This document shows, one piece after another, positions 6,898 to 10,845 of a stretch of DNA of 10,845 nucleotides (positions are counted from its first letter, which is position 1; each line of letters opens with the position of its first letter). The stretch is taken from positions 1-10,845 of the forward strand of contig CAYFGW010000179.1 of the NCBI GenBank assembly GCA_964342365.1, read 5' to 3'. The position numbers were made by a program, and so were the translations under genes. The notes under the pieces were generated by a model. The model saw only the letters and a list, made by a program, of their open reading frames with translations, was not told the DNA's origin and searched no databases. The stretch is from CAXRDE01 sp964342365 (GTDB taxonomy: Bacteria; Cyanobacteriota; Sericytochromatia; UBA7694).

Positions 6898-7992
6898 ATG
6901 ATGAACCCACGCTATATTGTACCGCTGATACTGACTGCTTTGGGCCTTTCCCCCCTTACCGTAACGCATATGGCCACAGCCCAGAGCGATATGCCCGACA
7001 TAACCCCGGAATATTTTCCCTCGGTAACGCCGCTGCCTGCCCGCAGTCCTTCGCCGCCTCCAGTTCCCACGGCAACCCCTCAGCCCCCCGTGTTTCCTTC
7101 TGTAAACCCTTCTATGATCCCCGATCCGCGCATGACCCGTCCGCCTGAGCTCATTGAAAAGCTGAATCAAAAAACCGAACTCCGTTTTTCGGTGCCCTCC
7201 ATTACCGAAGGTCAGAACTTTCAACTTACTCTCGATCCCCAGGGCAACGTGAACTATCCCATCAAGGGGCAGGTGGTGTACAAAGACTATGATTACAAGC
7301 GCCACAAAGAGCACGAAGAAAAAGTCGCGTTTACCTTAACCGGCCCTGAGCCACAGAAGGTGGAACTGCACTTTCGCACTCCCGGCAAGAAAACCTTTCG
7401 CATAGAAACTGAGAACAATGTGCTGCCCGCCCGCAACGTGTTGGCTTACGTAAAGCCCTTTGAAGCAACCGTGTTCCCAAAGCCTGTTCAGCGCGACTGG
7501 AGCAGTAGCGCCAAAGACTGGCAGGTGCTGGTGAATTTACACCACAGTGCTTCACAGCGTCAGTATTATCAGATCATTCACAAGGGCGAAATTGTACAGC
7601 GACTGCTCACCTCCAGCGCCACGGCCAATAAAATCACGCCGCTGGGTAAGTTTAAACTGGGTATTAAGGCCGCATCGCCCAAATCTACCCTGTATGAGTC
7701 GGTGATGCCTTTCTGGACCACCATTAAAATTCCGGGGCACAGCTTTGAATACGGCAATCACGGGCTTACGGGTGAGTCGTACCTGTATTACCTGGGGCGC
7801 CCCGCTTCTCACGGCTGTTTGCGCTTGAGTAATAAATATGTCAAAGAAAATGGCGACTGGGTGAACATTGGCGGGGCCAAGTGGGTCTATGATCATGTAC
7901 CGGTGGGTTCATCGATACAGATTTTTCGTCAGGCGGTGCAGCCCTTTGCTTTTGAAAACTACCGCAGCTGGGTTGCACAGGCCAGAAAGTAG
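6898..7992 (+). CDS. L,D-transpeptidase (YkuD domain), exported
   Basis: Predicted to form 3-3 cross-links in peptidoglycan or to attach proteins to it, acting outside the inner membrane. Residues 1-28 are a signal peptide (MMNPRYIVPLILTALGL core, likely cut after ATA at 26-28). A proline-rich, low-complexity linker follows (about 38-86), then a beta-rich, Ig-like stretch (92-192), then the YkuD catalytic domain (about 208-345). The active-site block is plain: H288 followed 16 residues later by S304-H-G-C307-L-R-L, with C307 as nucleophile. At 364 residues it is somewhat long because of the linker and extra beta domain. Two ATGs are adjacent (6898 and 6901); either could be used and the ribosome site (AAGCGAG, 6888-6894) is weak. 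The next gene begins five bases after its stop, so the two are an operon. Confidence 0.92.
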   Translation: MMNPRYIVPLILTALGLSPLTVTHMATAQSDMPDITPEYFPSVTPLPARSPSPPPVPTATPQPPVFPSVNPSMIPDPRMTRPPELIEKLNQKTELRFSVPSITEGQNFQLTLDPQGNVNYPIKGQVVYKDYDYKRHKEHEEKVAFTLTGPEPQKVELHFRTPGKKTFRIETENNVLPARNVLAYVKPFEATVFPKPVQRDWSSSAKDWQVLVNLHHSASQRQYYQIIHKGEIVQRLLTSSATANKITPLGKFKLGIKAASPKSTLYESVMPFWTTIKIPGHSFEYGNHGLTGESYLYYLGRPASHGCLRLSNKYVKENGDWVNIGGAKWVYDHVPVGSSIQIFRQAVQPFAFENYRSWVAQARK

Positions 7993-7993
7993 G
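7987..7993 (+). promoter_or_regulatory. Ribosome binding site overlapping the L,D-transpeptidase stop
   Basis: AAGTAGG contains the stop codon TAG of the upstream gene and lies four bases before the GTG at 7998. It supports the GTG start and coupling of the two genes. Confidence 0.5.
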
Positions 7994-7997
7994 CTTT

Positions 7998-9443
7998 GTG
8001 TCTTCCTTTAAACCGCCTCTGCTCAAGCTCAGTCTCGTTCTGCTGCTGGCAGGATGTGCTGCCTCACAGCAGGCCCGTTCAACCCCGGCCATACCGGGCA
8101 GCGGCCTGCGTTTTGTGCCCCCGGAAGAACTGCGGGGCATTCCCCTGGCTGAATTGCCCTACGCCGGTTATGAGTTGCCCCGGCGCATGGATTTATCGCC
8201 GAAAATGCCCCCACCGGGCCACCAGCAACAGCAAAACTCCTGTGCCGCCTGGGCCACCGCTTATGCGGTCAAAACCTATCAGGAAAAAGTAGAGCTTCAG
8301 CACGCCTTAACAGACAAGGGAAAGCCCCGCTGGCAGCATATTTTTAGCCCGGCTTTTGTGTATAACCAGATCAATCAGGGCCGCGACGGCGGGGCCACGC
8401 TGGTGGATGCTCTGAACCTGTTGCGGGCCAGAGGCGCCATCTCCTGGGCAGATATGCCCTATTTGCCGGACAATATTACCCATTTGCCTTCGGCTGCCCA
8501 GCTCAAAAAAGCCCGCCAGTACCGCATTGCCTACTGGCGACAGGTGAATGTGGCGGACCCCATGGAATTGAAATCTCAGCTGCATGCGGGTTATCCAGTG
8601 ATGGTGGGCGCGTTGATTGATGAAGGGTTTTACGGTTTACGCACGGACAGGCCCTGGCAAACTTACGACGGTTCACGGAAGCAAGGCCATGCCCTGGTTT
8701 TAGTGGGTTTTGACGACCACAAGCAGGCTTTTAAAGTCATGAACTCCTGGGGAAGAAACTGGGGCAAAAACGGCTATGGCTGGATCAGCTACCGTCAGTT
8801 CAGAAAAAGTGCCAGAGAAGCCTACGTGGCCAAAGACGCCTGGAACCAGCCTGTGGCAGCTATCGGGGGCATTGCGCAGCATCCGCCTCCACCCGCTGCG
8901 GTGCCGCTGATGAAACCCGCGGCTCCTCAGGAACCTGAGGATAAAAGCCGCGAAGAAACGGAAAAACTTCATCTGAGTGAAGCAGAGCCTAAAAAAGATC
9001 TGGATGAAGCGCCAAACGCCCAGGCTGCCCGCAAAAAGGGCAAACCAGGCAATGTCTCAAACGCTCCGGCACAGTCCGTGCAGTCTGTCCCCGAGGGATG
9101 GAACGTGAATCAGGTGCAATGGACGCCTCAGTTTTTAATCCTTGAGGGTTCCTTTCGACGCAAAACTAATACTGCCATCATGCACCCGGAAATCATTCTG
9201 CGCTTTTACAACGGCGACCAAAAAATAGCAGGAATTCTGCCCCGCTACCAGCAGCCCGATGGCCAGCTGGCAGCTCTGACTGCTTTAACGCCCGTGTCCG
9301 GCAACGCCTACCGCTGGAAAACCCGTATTCCCAGAGCCGCCTGGCCTGAAAGCCTCTCAGAAAAAAGTGTGTTTGATGCCGTGCTTTATAGCGATAAATT
9401 CGGGATTGCGAAAAGCGATATGTTTGGGCTTTTGGAAAAGTGA
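7998..9443 (+). CDS. Papain-family (C1) cysteine peptidase lipoprotein
   Basis: Predicted lipid-anchored cysteine peptidase of the envelope. Residues 1-20 form a lipoprotein signal with lipobox L17-A-G-C20, which validates the GTG start. The papain-like domain covers about 55-285: Q76 (oxyanion hole) six residues before nucleophile C82 (QNSCAAWATAYA), H231 (KQGHALVLVGF), and N249 in VMNSWGRNWGKNGYGW. Thus Gln, Cys, His and Asn are all present at papain spacing. The usual CWAF after the cysteine is replaced by CAAWA, as in a bacterial subgroup of the family. A charged, Pro/Lys/Glu-rich linker (295-365) leads to a beta-rich C-terminal domain (366-481) that I do not recognise. No clear propeptide is seen between the lipobox and the catalytic domain. 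Cotranscribed with the L,D-transpeptidase, suggesting work on cell-surface protein or wall remodelling; the substrate is unknown. Confidence 0.87.
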   Translation: MSSFKPPLLKLSLVLLLAGCAASQQARSTPAIPGSGLRFVPPEELRGIPLAELPYAGYELPRRMDLSPKMPPPGHQQQQNSCAAWATAYAVKTYQEKVELQHALTDKGKPRWQHIFSPAFVYNQINQGRDGGATLVDALNLLRARGAISWADMPYLPDNITHLPSAAQLKKARQYRIAYWRQVNVADPMELKSQLHAGYPVMVGALIDEGFYGLRTDRPWQTYDGSRKQGHALVLVGFDDHKQAFKVMNSWGRNWGKNGYGWISYRQFRKSAREAYVAKDAWNQPVAAIGGIAQHPPPPAAVPLMKPAAPQEPEDKSREETEKLHLSEAEPKKDLDEAPNAQAARKKGKPGNVSNAPAQSVQSVPEGWNVNQVQWTPQFLILEGSFRRKTNTAIMHPEIILRFYNGDQKIAGILPRYQQPDGQLAALTALTPVSGNAYRWKTRIPRAAWPESLSEKSVFDAVLYSDKFGIAKSDMFGLLEK

Positions 9444-9499
9444 AAGCTGAATATTATTCTGCTTCATATTTGCGTTCTGATGCTTGCTGCTGTTTTGAG

Positions 9500-10100
9500 A
9501 CTGAATTTTGCGCGTCTTCATTTGTCGGGTCCGGTAGTGTCTAGAACACAGGGGACTTCTAAAACGCTAGACATTATGTACAAGCAGGGTAAGTGGTATG
9601 CCTCAGTTGTATTTGACTGCGAACCCAAGCGCAAGCAGGAAGAGATCATGGGTTTCATTGGCTTGGACTGGGGGGTAGAAACCTTTGCTGCCCTGGCTCA
9701 CGATAGCGGTGAGTATACCGCCATTCACAACGAATGTCACCTGAGAAATGAACTGGCTAAATTGAAGCAATTGCAGCGTGACTTGTCACGTAAAAAGCAG
9801 TTAGCGGTATTGCACGGCAAGATCGCTCGTAAACGTCATGAGTTCTTGCATCAGACCAGTGCTAAGTTGGTTAAAGAGAATAGCTTGATCGCTGTTGAAA
9901 AACTGAACGTCAAAGGAATGACCGCCAGTGGTGGCAGTTGGGCTCTAGCCGTAGGCGCAGGCACGAGCCGTACGAGTGGGGACAGCATAGCTACAGCACC
10001 AGTGGCATTTCATAGCATGTTGAAGTATTCATGCCCTTCAGGGTGCAAAGTGGAAGAGACTGGTACAAGATATATAGAAGTGCCGACGCGCAAGGTGGCG
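9500..10100 (+). pseudogene. tnpB: Decayed TnpB (IS200/IS605 OrfB family) relic
   Basis: Remnant of an RNA-guided TnpB nuclease gene; no tnpA is present. The open frame runs 9480-10235, but TnpB-like sequence is limited to about 9520-10100. It begins in the strand before RuvC-I (YKQGKWYASVVFDCEP), keeps the RuvC-I aspartate D63 (GLDWGVETFA) and the RuvC-II glutamate E140 (AVEKLNVKGM), and has the bridging helices (ELAKLKQLQRDLSRKK ... KIARKRHEFLHQ). About ten residues seem missing after SRKK. After MTASGG the next stretch is scrambled, then TAPVAFHSMLKY and ETGTRYIEVPTRKVA match the block before the zinc finger, with six extra residues (SCPSGC) between them. The PSQxC zinc finger, RuvC-III and about 100 N-terminal residues are absent, so it cannot be an active nuclease. 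The last 45 codons are unrelated and run antisense into fbp. Confidence 0.82.
10034..10043 (+). repeat. Short inverted repeat CCCTTCAGGG in the tnpB relic
   Basis: A four-base stem (CCCT/AGGG) with a two-base loop, extendable by two G-T pairs. It lies inside the 18-base segment (10029-10046) that appears inserted relative to normal TnpB. Similar CTTCAG-loop hairpins occur at the right ends of IS200/IS605 elements, so it may be a displaced element end. It is short enough to be chance. Confidence 0.3.
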
Positions 10101-10139
10101 TGGCGGAGTGTCCCCCGTTTTACTCACACCTTCTTCAAG

Positions 10140-10845
10140 CTACTTCCCCAAATACTCCCGTGCCTTCTCCACCTCAGTGGTAGACCCAATATATATCGGA
10201 GCCCGCTGGTGAATTTCCGTCAGCTCCATATCTAAAATCTTGCCAACCCCATTGGTGGCCGTGCCCCCCGCCTGTTCAGCAATAAAAGCCAGCGGATACA
10301 GCTCAAATAGCAGCCGCAGTTTGCCTTCGGGCTGTTTCATCAAACCCGGATAAGAAAACATGCCCCCGCCCTTCATCAAAATCTGATTAAAGTCGGGTAC
10401 TAAGCCCCCGCTGTACCGCAGCTTATACCCGGTGGAAATCAAGTCATCAATATACTGGCGATGCTCAGGCGTCCAGTCCGTGCGCAAACCACCGGGGCTA
10501 TAAATTTTGCCTTCCGGCTGCATACGAATGTTTTTTTGAGAAAGCACAAATTCCCCTTCGGGATTCAACACAAATTCGTGAACCCCGGAGCCGGAGGTAT
10601 ACACCAGCGTGGTGAGCGGACCGTAAAGAATATACAGGGCAGCCACAATATGTCGTCCGGAATCAATCAATTTTTCGCAGCGGTGAATACCCACAATGGT
10701 GCCTACCGCCAGGTTCACGTCAATCAAAGACGAACCGTCGAGCGGATCCACGGACACCGAGTATTTGGGCGACGGATGGTCTGTTTTAATGACGCTTTCC
10801 TGTTCTTCTGAAGCGTACTCCGCCACGTATTCCAGTGCAGTGACC
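10140..10845 (-). CDS. fbp: Fructose-1,6-bisphosphatase class I (partial, N-terminus beyond window)
   Basis: Hydrolyses fructose 1,6-bisphosphate to fructose 6-phosphate in gluconeogenesis or the pentose/Calvin cycles; cytoplasmic. About 235 C-terminal residues are present of the usual 330-340; the frame stays open to the last base, so the true start lies to the right of the window. The GTG at 10824-10826 is internal (the reading continues upstream as VTALEYVAEYASEEQ) and is not the start. Metal-binding and catalytic motifs are intact: SEEQE, DPLDGSSLIDVN followed by VGTIVGI, then SGGLVPDFNQILMKGG and the sugar-phosphate block KLRLLFELYPLAFIAEQAGG, ending in LTEIHQRAPIYIGS. These follow the E. 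coli class I enzyme closely. The gene faces the tnpB relic; no terminator hairpin with a T-run is evident after its TAG. Confidence 0.96.
   Translation of the reverse strand, partial: VTALEYVAEYASEEQESVIKTDHPSPKYSVSVDPLDGSSLIDVNLAVGTIVGIHRCEKLIDSGRHIVAALYILYGPLTTLVYTSGSGVHEFVLNPEGEFVLSQKNIRMQPEGKIYSPGGLRTDWTPEHRQYIDDLISTGYKLRYSGGLVPDFNQILMKGGGMFSYPGLMKQPEGKLRLLFELYPLAFIAEQAGGTATNGVGKILDMELTEIHQRAPIYIGSTTEVEKAREYLGK

Noticed and set aside
6862..7314. 150-codon open frame on the minus strand
   Set aside because: Antisense to the signal peptide and linker of the L,D-transpeptidase and overlapping the divergent promoter; arginine- and glycine-rich shadow with no family signature.
7841..8140. 99-codon open frame on the minus strand
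   Set aside because: Spans the junction of two well-supported plus-strand genes and has no homology pattern.
10104..10130. GAGT...ACTC inverted repeat between the tnpB relic and fbp as a terminator
   Set aside because: Only a four-base stem with a long loop and no T-run on either strand.
10140..10826. A complete short phosphatase starting at the GTG at 10826
   Set aside because: The frame continues upstream to the window end with family-like residues, and class I FBPase is about 100 residues longer.

Overview
The window (10,845 bases, moderate GC) is ordinary bacterial chromosome with one decayed transposon gene. The host is a bacterium with an exported-protein, cross-linked-peptidoglycan envelope: a YkuD L,D-transpeptidase, a lipoprotein with a clean lipobox, an AtpZ-type ATP synthase accessory protein and a class I fructose-1,6-bisphosphatase. 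No ribosomal RNA or marker protein fixes the phylum. A non-photosynthetic relative of the cyanobacteria is one possibility, but that is a guess.

Layout from left to right. (1) 53-808, plus: a GNAT acetyltransferase whose stop codon overlaps, tail to tail, the stop of the next gene. (2) 6840 down to 805, minus: a three-gene cluster, atpZ-like gene > 1386-residue multi-propeller protein > sodium/solute symporter. The last two are joined by a TGATG stop-start overlap, so they are almost certainly cotranscribed. (3) 6841-6897: a 57-base divergent promoter region. (4) 6898-9443, plus: an L,D-transpeptidase and, five bases later, a papain-family lipoprotein, forming an envelope operon. (5) About 9500-10100, plus: a scrambled TnpB (IS200/IS605 OrfB) relic, which still has an open frame but has lost the zinc finger and RuvC-III. 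(6) 10140 to the window end, minus: the C-terminal two thirds of fructose-1,6-bisphosphatase.

The most remarkable object is the 1386-residue protein. It has no signal peptide or membrane segment. In order it carries an N-terminal propeller, an acidic linker, a helical segment, a four-cysteine zinc ribbon, twelve NHL-like blades split six and six by a charged insertion, and a C-terminal domain that closely resembles the P2 (CheY-binding) domain of the chemotaxis kinase CheA. This looks like a cytoplasmic scaffold or sensor that can dock a response regulator, without any kinase of its own. Its tight coupling to an SGLT-like symporter that keeps the sugar-site residues suggests a sensor/transporter pair. 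That functional link is inference.
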